Of a DNA stretch of 15,439 nt, positions 5,769 to 13,737 are shown piece by piece (the stretch's first letter is position 1; each line of letters begins with the position of its first letter). Source of the DNA: Cyclobacteriaceae bacterium (GTDB lineage Bacteria > Bacteroidota > Bacteroidia > Cytophagales > Cyclobacteriaceae); the NCBI GenBank assembly GCA_021648745.1, contig JAKISE010000079.1, forward strand, positions 1-15,439, read 5' to 3'. The notes beneath the pieces are model-generated. The model searched no databases and had not been told where the DNA came from. It was given only the letters and a program-made list of their open reading frames with translations. The translations under genes and the position numbers were made by a program.

Positions 5769-8130
5769 AAGACCCACAAGCAACACATTCATCAGGGTTA
5801 TCCAGCGAACAAGCCATATCTGCTTGGTTCTGCTCTTTAAGAGCCTCGGTATTTACTACTTGTTCATGTTCCTTCGTAACCGTAAACTTAATGGCATCTG
5901 TTGCAGCATTAGAACGTAGGTAATACATGCCAGTTTTCAATCCTTTTTTCCAAGCGTGGAAATGCATCGAGGTTAACTTACCAAAGTTAGGGTCTAGTAT
6001 ATGCACATTCATGCTTTGTGATTGACATACATAAGCTCCACGATCAGCAGCCATATCAATAATGGTTTTTTGCGAAATTTCCCAAACGGTTTTATATAAA
6101 TCCTTTATATTTTGAGGGATATTTGGTATGTCTTGAATAGACCCATTGGCTTGGATCAATCTGTTTTTCATTGCATCATCCCAAAGATCTAAAGCAATTA
6201 AGTCTTTTAATAAATGCTTATTAACCACCACAAATTCACCTGAAAGCACTCTTCTGTTATAGATGTTAGTTGTATAAGGCTCAAACGTTTCGTTATTACC
6301 CATTATTTGAGAAGTTGAAGCCGTTGGCATCGGTGCCATTAATAAGGAGTTTCTTACACCGTTTTTCTTCACTTCTTTTTTAAGAGAAGCCCAATCCCAT
6401 CTATCAGAAGGGTTTACTCCCCACATATCAAATTGAAAAATGCCTTTTGACACTGGAGACCCTTTATACGTTTCATACGCACCATCTTTTATGGCCAAGT
6501 CCTTAGAAGCGGTCATTGAAGCAAAGTACATCGTTTCAAAAATATCTTTGTTTAAGGCTTTTGCCTCTTCCGACTCAAACGGCATCCGAAGTAATAAAAA
6601 GGCATCTGCTAACCCTTGAACTCCTAAACCGATAGGTCTATGGCGCATATTTGAGGTTTTAGCCTCTTCAACAGGATAGTAATTTCTGTCGATAACCTTA
6701 TTCAGGTTTTTGGTTGCCGTATAAGTTACATCGTATAGTTTCTGATGATCGAAAGTGCCATCAATTACAAATTTTGGCAGAGATAGAGAGGCTAAGTTAC
6801 AAACGGCCACTTCATCAGGTGCCGAGTATTCAATGATCTCGGTACAAAGGTTACTTGATTTAATAACTCCTAAATTCTTTTGATTCGATTTTTTATTGGC
6901 GGCATCCTTATACATCATATAAGGAGTACCCGTTTCCATTTGAGATTCTAAAATTTCGAACCACAAATCTTGGGCTTTCACCATTCTTCGTTGTTTGCCC
7001 TCCTTAACGTACTTATTATAGAGTCTTACAAAATCATCGCCATAGCAATCGGCCAAACCAGGAGCTTCATTGGGGCAAAATAACGCCCACTCTTCGTTGG
7101 CTTCTACCTTTTGCATAAACAAATCGGGAATCCAAAGTGCATAAAACAAGTCTCGTGCTCGAAGTTCTTCTTTGCCATGATTTTTCTTTAAATCTAAGAA
7201 AGAGAAAATATCATCGTGCCAAGGCTCTAAATAAATGGCAAAGCTACCTTTTCGTTTTCCGCCCCCTTGATCTACGTAACGAGCAGTCATATCAAAGTTG
7301 CGAAGCATAGGAACAATTCCGTTTGAAATACCATTGGTTCCACGAATATAAGACCCAGTAGCTCGCACATTATGTATGCTAATACCAATACCTCCTGCTG
7401 ATTGCGAAATTTTTGCTGTTTGTTTTAATGTATCATAAATACCGTCAATGCTATCGTCTTTCATAGTAAGTAAAAAGCACGATGACATTTGCGGCTTTGG
7501 GGTAGCGGCATTAAATAAGGTTGGTGTAGCATGGGTAAACCATTTCTCACTCATTAAGTTGTAAGTATCAATGGCTGCATCTACATCGTCCATATGAATT
7601 CCGATAGATACCCGCATTAACATATGTTGAGGACGTTCCACCACTTGCCCATCCAATTTCATTAAATACGAGCGCTCTAATGTTCTAAACCCAAAATAAT
7701 CGTACCCAAAATCACGATCATAAATAATGCTAGAATCCAATAATGCAGCGTTCTTACTGATAACTCCATACGCTTCATTCGAAATTAAAGGAGCATTTTT
7801 ACCTGTTTTAGGGTCTATATACGTGTAAAGTCGTTTCATTGTATTAGAAAACGACTTACTTGTAGTTTTGTGAAGGTTAGAAATAGCTACCCTTGCTGCT
7901 AGTTTTGCATAATCGGGGTGACTAGTAGTTAACGAAGCAGCGGTTTCTGCAGCAAGGTTATCAAGTTCAACCGTAGAAACCCCATCATAAATGCCAGAAA
8001 TTACCTTTTTGGCGATATCTATTGGAGTGATGTAGTTGGAGTCTAATCCATAACAAAGCTTCTCAATTCTTGCTGTTATCTTGTCAAATTTTACCGTTTC
8101 GTGCCGGCCATCTCTTTTTACTACTAGCAT
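5767..8130 (-). CDS. nrdA: Ribonucleoside-diphosphate reductase alpha subunit (class Ia)
   Basis: This is the large subunit of class I ribonucleotide reductase, which makes deoxyribonucleoside diphosphates in the cytoplasm. An ATP-cone regulatory domain covers about 1-92 (starting MLVVKRDGRHETVKFDKI). The catalytic barrel contains the redox pair Cys218 (SSCFLL) and Cys444 (AVCNLAS), and the radical motif NLCTE at 427-431 with Cys429 as the active cysteine. The PMPTASTSQIMGNNE segment and the tyrosine pair in GMYYLR, which carry the radical relay, are present. The C terminus ends CVACGS, with Cys782 and Cys785 as the swinging pair that takes electrons from thioredoxin or glutaredoxin. The length of 787 is normal. 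It begins 40 bases after nrdB, so both subunits come from one - strand transcript. All catalytic residues are intact. Confidence 0.97.
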   Translation of the reverse strand: MLVVKRDGRHETVKFDKITARIEKLCYGLDSNYITPIDIAKKVISGIYDGVSTVELDNLAAETAASLTTSHPDYAKLAARVAISNLHKTTSKSFSNTMKRLYTYIDPKTGKNAPLISNEAYGVISKNAALLDSSIIYDRDFGYDYFGFRTLERSYLMKLDGQVVERPQHMLMRVSIGIHMDDVDAAIDTYNLMSEKWFTHATPTLFNAATPKPQMSSCFLLTMKDDSIDGIYDTLKQTAKISQSAGGIGISIHNVRATGSYIRGTNGISNGIVPMLRNFDMTARYVDQGGGKRKGSFAIYLEPWHDDIFSFLDLKKNHGKEELRARDLFYALWIPDLFMQKVEANEEWALFCPNEAPGLADCYGDDFVRLYNKYVKEGKQRRMVKAQDLWFEILESQMETGTPYMMYKDAANKKSNQKNLGVIKSSNLCTEIIEYSAPDEVAVCNLASLSLPKFVIDGTFDHQKLYDVTYTATKNLNKVIDRNYYPVEEAKTSNMRHRPIGLGVQGLADAFLLLRMPFESEEAKALNKDIFETMYFASMTASKDLAIKDGAYETYKGSPVSKGIFQFDMWGVNPSDRWDWASLKKEVKKNGVRNSLLMAPMPTASTSQIMGNNETFEPYTTNIYNRRVLSGEFVVVNKHLLKDLIALDLWDDAMKNRLIQANGSIQDIPNIPQNIKDLYKTVWEISQKTIIDMAADRGAYVCQSQSMNVHILDPNFGKLTSMHFHAWKKGLKTGMYYLRSNAATDAIKFTVTKEHEQVVNTEALKEQNQADMACSLDNPDECVACGS

Positions 8131-8170
8131 TGGGTTATCAGGTTTGGGTGGTTAATGAGGTATTAATAAA

Positions 8171-9142
8171 TTAAAAGTCTTCGTCTAAACTAAACTTTGG
8201 TGTATCGTCTTGGTCGGAGGTTACGCCTGCTTTTTTATATTCGCCTACACGCTTTTCAAAGAAATTAGTTTTTCCTTGCAAGGAGATAAGCTCCATAAAA
8301 TCAAATGGGTTTTCTACATTATATAGTTTAGGGCAACCGACTTCCATTAAAAGGCGATCGGCTACAAATTCAATATACTGGCACATTAATTCAGAATTCA
8401 TTCCGATTAGGCCAACAGGTAGTGCTTCGGTAACAAATTCTTTTTCCATATCCACAGCATCTATAATTATGTTAGTAATTACCTGGGGGTCGAGTTTGTT
8501 TACAACGTGATTATTATAAAGGAGGCAAGCGAAATCGCAATGTAAGCCCTCATCTCTAGATATTAGTTCATTGGAAAAACTAAGGCCGGGCATTAAGCCT
8601 CTCTTTTTAAGCCAGAATATAGAGCAGAAACTGCCTGAAAAGAAAATGCCTTCTACTGCAGCAAAAGCAATTAATCGTTCTGCAAATGAGCCTTCGTCAA
8701 TCCAGCGTAAAGCCCAATCTGCTTTTTTCTTTACAAAAGGCAAGGTGTCTATCGCATTAAAAAGCTTGTCTTTTTCTTTATTGTCTTTAATGTAGGTATC
8801 AATAAGTAAAGAGTAAGTTTCGGAATGGATGTTTTCTATGGCAATTTGAAACCCATAAAAGAACTTCGCTTCGGTGTATTGAACTTCAGACACAAAGTTT
8901 TCGGCAAGGTTTTCATTAACGATTCCATCGCTTGCTGCAAAAAAGGCGAGTACATGGCTTATAAAGTGGCGTTCACCATCGTTAAGATTAGCCCAATCTT
9001 TTAAATCCTGACTTAGGTCTATCTCTTCAGCAGTCCAAAAACTAGCTTCCGCTTTTTTATAATACTCCCATATATCATCATGTTCTATGGGAAAAAGAAC
9101 AAACCTGCTCTTGTTTTCTTTTAATATGGGCTCTTCAGACAT
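8171..9142 (-). CDS. nrdB: Ribonucleoside-diphosphate reductase beta subunit (class Ia, eukaryote-like R2)
   Basis: This is the small subunit, which holds the diiron site and stable tyrosyl radical that start catalysis in NrdA. Expected ligands are Asp42 (in FWTAEEIDLSQD), Glu103 and His106 (ENIHSETY), Glu164 (AVEGIFFSG), and Glu198 and His201 (SRDEGLH), with the radical tyrosine at Tyr110. The stretches KKADWALRWI, GIFFSGSFCSIFWLKKRG and SNELISRDEGLHCDFACLL closely resemble animal R2 proteins. The tail ends FSLDEDF, the acidic peptide that docks on the alpha subunit. At 323 residues it is slightly short at the N terminus compared with animal R2. It is the first gene of the nrdBA operon. Tyr110 indicates an iron-tyrosyl type rather than a manganese-iron, tyrosine-less type. 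Confidence 0.97.
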   Translation of the reverse strand: MSEEPILKENKSRFVLFPIEHDDIWEYYKKAEASFWTAEEIDLSQDLKDWANLNDGERHFISHVLAFFAASDGIVNENLAENFVSEVQYTEAKFFYGFQIAIENIHSETYSLLIDTYIKDNKEKDKLFNAIDTLPFVKKKADWALRWIDEGSFAERLIAFAAVEGIFFSGSFCSIFWLKKRGLMPGLSFSNELISRDEGLHCDFACLLYNNHVVNKLDPQVITNIIIDAVDMEKEFVTEALPVGLIGMNSELMCQYIEFVADRLLMEVGCPKLYNVENPFDFMELISLQGKTNFFEKRVGEYKKAGVTSDQDDTPKFSLDEDF

Positions 9143-9224
9143 TTTTAAATTCTAATACTAAACACTTAACTAAATTAAACACAGTATTCCCAGCCAGATA
9201 TTGTTAAATAGTCAATAAAAAGCA

Positions 9225-9249
9225 TTGTGAAAACGTATTTACTTCACAA
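9225..9249. promoter_or_regulatory. Candidate operator dyad upstream of nrdB
   Basis: TTGTGAA (9225-9231) and TTCACAA (9243-9249) form a perfect inverted repeat with an 11-base spacer, centred about 95 bases before the nrdB start. The outer TGTGA/TCACA halves recall Crp/Fnr sites, but their spacing is 13 bases rather than 6, so a Crp site is not supported. The function is inferred from position only. Confidence 0.35.
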
Positions 9250-9552
9250 GTAGAATTGCTATAAAAAATGAATTTTGGTGGGGTCACCGCCTACAAAAAA
9301 GAAGAAACAATATGAAAAAATCAAGCAGTTTGAAGAAAGATTTTTTTGACATATTTTTAGTAAAATTATCTATAAAACTTGTATAACTAATTGCTATATA
9401 GGCGATTAAGTGCCTTGCCTAAATTTATTGCTTAATTCTATATATCTCATATTGAGCCGATTGTATTTTGAAAATAATTTTTAGAAATGATTCAAATAGT
9501 TAGTGATAAGCTAGTTGGGTTTTTGAAGATTACTGACATAAAAGACAAACAC

Positions 9553-9583
9553 TTGGTTTTGCCTTAGTAAATGGCTATATTTG
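9553..9583 (+). promoter_or_regulatory. rplU: Promoter of rplU-rpmA
   Basis: TTG at 9553-9555 and TATATTTG at 9576-9583 are 20 bases apart, matching the Bacteroidota primary-sigma consensus. Transcription should begin near 9590, about 40 bases before the rplU start. Confidence 0.65.
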
Positions 9584-9589
9584 CACTCC

Positions 9590-9608
9590 ATTTTGGAAAA
9601 GCCAAAAT
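9590..9608 (+). promoter_or_regulatory. rplU: Small hairpin at the 5' end of the rplU leader
   Basis: ATTTTGG (9590-9596) and CCAAAAT (9602-9608) pair perfectly around the loop AAAAG. The hairpin falls at the predicted transcript start, 21 bases before the ATG. It might stabilise the message or serve feedback control by L21; the latter is speculation. Confidence 0.35.
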
Positions 9609-9629
9609 AAAAGTTTAAAATAAGTTAAG

Positions 9630-9941
9630 ATGTACGCAATAGTAGAAATAGGCGGCAAGCAGTTTAAAGTAACACAAGACCAATCCGTGTATGCACCAAA
9701 AATGCAAGGCGAGGAAGGCGCTTCCGTAGAATTCGACCGAGTATTGTTAATGGATAACGATGGTAAGGTTGAGGTAGGGGCACCCACAGTTAAGGGCGCA
9801 AAAGTTTCAGGTAAAATTCTGGGACATGTAAGAGGAGACAAGGTGATTGTCTTTAAGAAAAAGAGAAGAAAAGGCTATAAAGTTCGTAATGGGCATCGCC
9901 AAGACTTCACTAAAATTTTAATTGAAGGTATTTCTAACTAA
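9630..9941 (+). CDS. rplU: 50S ribosomal protein L21
   Basis: This 103-residue protein of the large ribosomal subunit binds 23S rRNA. It starts with the family's usual YAIVEIGGKQFKV and ends with the basic signature KKKRRKGYKVRNGHRQDFTK (about 76-95), which contacts rRNA. The length is standard, with no extension. It is directly followed, eight bases on, by rpmA in the near-universal rplU-rpmA arrangement. A promoter lies just upstream and a terminator follows rpmA, so the two form a closed two-gene operon. An obgE gene, often third in this operon in other phyla, is absent here. Confidence 0.98.
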   Translation: MYAIVEIGGKQFKVTQDQSVYAPKMQGEEGASVEFDRVLLMDNDGKVEVGAPTVKGAKVSGKILGHVRGDKVIVFKKKRRKGYKVRNGHRQDFTKILIEGISN

Positions 9942-9949
9942 TATAGAAG

Positions 9950-10210
9950 ATGGCACATAAGAAAGGAGCAGGTAGTTCTAAAAACGGTAGAGAATCGGAA
10001 AGTAAACGATTAGGCGTTAAAATATATGGTGGTCAGGCCGCCATTGCAGGCAATATTATTGTTCGTCAACGAGGAACAAAGCATCACCCAGGAACCAACG
10101 TTGGTTTAGGCAAAGATCACACATTATTTGCACTAAAATCAGGCGTTGTAAATTTCACAAAAGGCAGAAACGATCGTTCGTATGTTTCGATAGATGAAGT
10201 AGAAGCATAA
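9950..10210 (+). CDS. rpmA: 50S ribosomal protein L27
   Basis: This is an 86-residue large-subunit ribosomal protein whose N-terminal tail reaches toward the peptidyl transferase centre. It starts directly with MAHKKGAGSSKNGRES, the mature form, so it lacks the cleavable N-terminal extension found in Firmicutes L27. The core includes GNIIVRQRGTKHHPG (about 34-48) and GKDHTLFALKSG, both typical. It lies eight bases after rplU and is followed by a strong intrinsic terminator, making it the last gene of the operon. Confidence 0.98.
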   Translation: MAHKKGAGSSKNGRESESKRLGVKIYGGQAAIAGNIIVRQRGTKHHPGTNVGLGKDHTLFALKSGVVNFTKGRNDRSYVSIDEVEA

Positions 10211-10231
10211 GTTTGAATATACCCTTGTATT

Positions 10232-10265
10232 AAAAAAGCCTCCCCAATTTTGGGGAGGCTTTTTT
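10232..10265 (+). terminator. rpmA: Intrinsic terminator of rplU-rpmA
   Basis: A perfect 9-bp GC-rich stem (GCCTCCCCA at 10238-10246 with TGGGGAGGC at 10251-10259) with loop ATTT is flanked by A6 before and T6 after. The symmetric A/T tracts extend the stem and would let it end transcription on either strand. Confidence 0.93.
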
Positions 10266-10472
10266 AATGACTACTCCAACGCTGTGAACTTGTCACTAGG
10301 TTAATCTATTTCATCAACAAATTACAATTTGAATAACTCCCCAAAGTTGTGTAATTAATCGTTGAGCACCTTTTGTGTTTAATAATTCTATTTTTATCTA
10401 AATATAATCATACAGCAGAAACTTTTACTGAAATAATCGTTAGTTAATTTTTTTATTGTTAGGCAAAATATC

Positions 10473-10512
10473 TAGATTTAAAGGGTTGAAAAGTAAATTT
10501 ATGTTAAATCTA
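10473..10512 (+). promoter_or_regulatory. Inverted repeat in the susC leader
   Basis: TAGATTTAA (10473-10481) and TTAAATCTA (10504-10512) are perfect complements with a 22-base spacer, ending 11 bases before the susC ATG. As RNA this would form a hairpin next to the ribosome-loading region; as DNA it could be an operator. No convincing paired TTG / TAnnTTTG promoter was found between 10266 and 10523, where I otherwise see nothing distinct. Confidence 0.45.
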
Positions 10513-10523
10513 AACAAAAAAGC

Positions 10524-13500
10524 ATGAAAAAAGTTTTACTATTCGGGTTGAGTTTACTCATGGCAACTACCATGTCGTTTGCTCAAGACCGTACAGTATC
10601 TGGTAAGGTAACATCCACAGATGATGGTTCTACCCTGCCTGGAGTAAATGTAGTGGTAAAAGGAACCACACAAGGAGGAGTTACTGATGTAGATGGTAAC
10701 TACAAGATTATGGTACCTGAAGGAGAAAATACAATAGTTTTTTCTTTTATTGGGTTAGAAAGCAAGGAGGTTGAAATTGGTAACAGAAGTGTTATAAACG
10801 TAGAGATGAACTCTGATGTGCAACAATTGTCTGAAGTGGTAGTTACAGCTTTGGGCATATCAAGAGAGAAAGCCTCTTTAGGTTACTCTGTGCAAGAAGT
10901 TTCTGGCGAGGATGTTCAAAGAACAAATGAGGTAAATATAGTTAATGCACTACAGGGTCAGGTCGCAGGAGTGCAGATTCAAGGTAGTGCAGGTGCACTA
11001 GGTGGGTCTTCTAGAATTACAATCAGGGGAGTTAATTCCCTAACAGGTGAAAATCAACCACTGTTTGTAGTTGACGGTGTTCCAATTGATAATAGAAATT
11101 TTGCTACCTCCTCACAACAAAGAGGTTTTGGAGGTGGATCTTATGATTATGGCAATTCAGCTTCTGATATTAATCCAGCAGATATAGAATCTATGACGGT
11201 ACTGAAAGGGGCAGCAGCTACTGCCATTTATGGCTCCCGAGGGAGCAATGGTGTAATTGTGATTACTACAAAAAAAGGAGCAAAAGGCAAAGGAATAGGA
11301 ATTGAAATTAATTCTACGTTAACTTTTGATAACCCTTATGCTATGGTTGATCATCAGAGGGAATATGGTGGTGGCGCTGCCTATCCTACAGCATCCGGAT
11401 TTAATGAATTTACCCAAGATGGGACAAGTTACCTTGCACCAGCATACGGTAAGGACGGCTCTTGGGGGCCCAAATACGACCCAAGCGTAAATGTAAGACA
11501 TTGGGATTCATGGGATCCTAATTCTCCTAACTATAAAGAAGTACGCCCTTGGGCTGCTCCAGCTAATGACTATAAAGATTTCTTTGAAACAGGCGTTACT
11601 AGGAATAATTCAATTTCGCTATCAAAAGCCAATGATACTGGCTCTTTTCGTTTAGGATTCACAAATGTAGATCAGGATGGAACATTGCCTAATTCCAATT
11701 TAAAAAGAAATACGATTACTTTTTCAGCCACACAAAAATTGTCTGATAAATTAACGGCAAGTTTTTCGGGTTCTTACGTAAATGCTAGTACTACTGGTAG
11801 AAATGTTACAGGATACGATAATAAAAACCCTATGCAGGCCTTTTTACAGTGGTATCAGGTTCAATTAGATACAGAACGCTTGAAGGACTTTACATTAGCT
11901 GATGGGACACAACAAACTTGGAATGCTATTGGTATTACTAAAGATGGATCTGGTAATTTAATTGACTACAACCATGCTCCAAATTATTTTGATAACCCCT
12001 ATTGGATAAGGGAGAGGAATCTTCAGGAAGATGTACGAAATAGATTTTTCGGAAACATAGACCTCACTTATAAAATCACGGATAATATATCTGTTGGAGG
12101 CAAAATAATGAGGGATGGGTATTCTTCTCAAGCTTTTGAAGGAATTGCGCCAGGAGGTGTAGATCAATCAGAGTATAGAGAAGTTACACGTCATTTTTCG
12201 GAAATGAATTATGATGCCAGAATATCTTATAACAAAACAATCAATGATATATCGATAAGTGTAATTTTGGGCGGAAACAGGATGAAGCAAAGCTATAATA
12301 GTGTTTTTAACGAAACGGTAGGAGGGTTAGCTTTAGCAGGGTTCTTTAATCTAAACAACTCAATTCAGGCTCCTAACCTGAACACTTTTGCATCAGAAAA
12401 AGCGATTAATTCGGTTTATTTTACTGGTTCTTTCGGATATAAAAATCTCCTCTATTTAGATGTGATGGCAAGAAACGATTGGTCCTCAGCACTTAGCAAA
12501 GAGGATCGTTCTTTCTTATACCCTGCAGTTACTGCTAGTTTTGTTTTTTCCGAAGTGCTAGATGTTTCATGGTTGTCGCTTGGTAAAATAAGAGTTGGAT
12601 TAGGACAGGCAGGTAACGATTCAGGCCCTTATCAATTAGACGATGTATTTACTCCAATTACACCAAACTTTGGTACAAGTTCTCGCTATTCTGTTCCGGA
12701 TACAAGAAATAACCCTGACTTAGTAAATGAGTTAACAACTGAAATAGAATTTGGGATAGAGGCTAGATTCTTAGATAATAGACTAGGATTTGATTTTACA
12801 TATTATGATCGAACTACTGATGATCAAATTATGTCGGTAGCTTCTTCTGCTACAACAGGATATAGTGCTAAGTGGGTAAATGCAGGGGCAATGCGAAACA
12901 GCGGCATTGAACTGATGGTTGATGCACTTGTTTTGGATTTGAGCGGCTTCCAATGGAATGTTGGACTTAATATGGCTACATATAATAATGAAGTTGTTTC
13001 TTTAGCTGATGGGATTGATGAAATTACTATGGGAGGTACTTGGGCTGCAGATTTGAGGATTGTAAAAGGCGAATCTTATATGGGTCTTTATGGGCAAGAT
13101 TGGGAAAGACATGCAAATGGGCAACCCCTTGTAGATGAAGATGGCTACCCAATAGCTGCAGCTGACAGAACATATCTTGGTTCAGCTATAGCAGATTTTA
13201 CAGGAGGTGTAAGAAACACATTTTCCTGGAAAGGTATTTCGTTAAGCGCACTTTTTGATTTTCAGGGAGGAGGAATTATTCATTCCACTTCTTTACAATG
13301 GGCGAACTACTCTGGAATGACTCCGGAAACAGTAACTCAGGGTGGAGTTGATATACGAGCAGAAGGCTATTTATTTGAGGGTGTGTATGATGATGGCTCT
13401 GCAAACACAAAAAGGATACCTGCGCAAGAGTACTTTCAAGGGTATTGGCGTGTAGCAAGCCCTAATGTATATGATGCTAGTTTTATAAAATTAAGAGAAG

Positions 13501-13718
13501 CTTCATTGGCTTATGCTCTGCCTAACAAGCTCATAGAAAATTGGCCCATCAGAGACCTTAGAGTATCTTTCTTTGGGAGGAATTTAGCTATACTAAGTAG
13601 CAATCTTCCGTACTTAGACCCTCAGGGTGTTACAGGAACGGGTAACAGACAAGGACTAGAAAATGCGCAGGTGCCTTCCACAAGGTCTTGGGGATTTAAT
13701 ATTGGATTTAAATTATAA
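10524..13718 (+). CDS. SusC/RagA-family TonB-dependent outer-membrane transporter
   Basis: This is a 1064-residue TonB-linked outer-membrane channel that imports a ligand captured with its SusD partner. In order: a signal peptide (1-21, ending SFAQ); a carboxypeptidase-regulatory-like beta-sandwich at about 24-95 (VSGKVTSTDDGSTLPGVNVV); a junction SEVVVTALG at 103-111; a plug domain at about 122-250 with the family marks ITIRGVNS, PLFVVDGVPIDN and AIYGSRGSNGVIVITTKKG; then the barrel to the C terminus, which ends in an aromatic-rich final strand, GFNIGFKL. The length and layout are typical and no breaks are seen. No N-terminal anti-sigma-interacting (STN) extension is present, so regulation by a trans-envelope sigma system is not suggested. 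susD follows after 19 bases. The substrate is unknown: no hydrolase lies alongside. Confidence 0.96.
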   Translation: MKKVLLFGLSLLMATTMSFAQDRTVSGKVTSTDDGSTLPGVNVVVKGTTQGGVTDVDGNYKIMVPEGENTIVFSFIGLESKEVEIGNRSVINVEMNSDVQQLSEVVVTALGISREKASLGYSVQEVSGEDVQRTNEVNIVNALQGQVAGVQIQGSAGALGGSSRITIRGVNSLTGENQPLFVVDGVPIDNRNFATSSQQRGFGGGSYDYGNSASDINPADIESMTVLKGAAATAIYGSRGSNGVIVITTKKGAKGKGIGIEINSTLTFDNPYAMVDHQREYGGGAAYPTASGFNEFTQDGTSYLAPAYGKDGSWGPKYDPSVNVRHWDSWDPNSPNYKEVRPWAAPANDYKDFFETGVTRNNSISLSKANDTGSFRLGFTNVDQDGTLPNSNLKRNTITFSATQKLSDKLTASFSGSYVNASTTGRNVTGYDNKNPMQAFLQWYQVQLDTERLKDFTLADGTQQTWNAIGITKDGSGNLIDYNHAPNYFDNPYWIRERNLQEDVRNRFFGNIDLTYKITDNISVGGKIMRDGYSSQAFEGIAPGGVDQSEYREVTRHFSEMNYDARISYNKTINDISISVILGGNRMKQSYNSVFNETVGGLALAGFFNLNNSIQAPNLNTFASEKAINSVYFTGSFGYKNLLYLDVMARNDWSSALSKEDRSFLYPAVTASFVFSEVLDVSWLSLGKIRVGLGQAGNDSGPYQLDDVFTPITPNFGTSSRYSVPDTRNNPDLVNELTTEIEFGIEARFLDNRLGFDFTYYDRTTDDQIMSVASSATTGYSAKWVNAGAMRNSGIELMVDALVLDLSGFQWNVGLNMATYNNEVVSLADGIDEITMGGTWAADLRIVKGESYMGLYGQDWERHANGQPLVDEDGYPIAAADRTYLGSAIADFTGGVRNTFSWKGISLSALFDFQGGGIIHSTSLQWANYSGMTPETVTQGGVDIRAEGYLFEGVYDDGSANTKRIPAQEYFQGYWRVASPNVYDASFIKLREASLAYALPNKLIENWPIRDLRVSFFGRNLAILSSNLPYLDPQGVTGTGNRQGLENAQVPSTRSWGFNIGFKL

Positions 13719-13737
13719 TCATTTATAAATAGAAATC

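Larger units (their letters stand above)
9143..9629. other. Divergent intergenic region between nrdB and rplU
   Basis: These 487 bases separate two divergent operons and should hold both promoters. The rplU promoter is clear near 9553-9583. No convincing promoter pair was found for nrdB, and no NrdR-box pair (ACACwATATwTTGTGT-like) is visible. A dyad lies at 9225-9249. The middle (9251-9545) is AT-rich with no credible gene; two tiny overlapping reading frames at 9268-9315 and 9312-9386 (15 and 24 residues) are noted but not called. A GGTG/CACC hairpin occurs at about 9277-9288. Confidence 0.6.

Noticed and set aside
5603..5788. 61-codon - strand frame running from the nrdA end into the GC-rich block
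   Set aside because: It overlaps the nrdA C terminus in another frame, has low-complexity unlikely composition, and the region is better explained by RNA or terminator structure.
8571..8795. 74-codon + strand frame inside nrdB
   Set aside because: It is antisense to conserved nrdB codons and has no family resemblance.
9225..9249. Crp/Fnr binding site
   Set aside because: The TGTGA and TCACA halves are 13 bases apart rather than the 6 needed for that family.
9575..9841. 88-codon - strand frame across rplU and its promoter
   Set aside because: It is antisense to a certain ribosomal protein gene and runs over the promoter.
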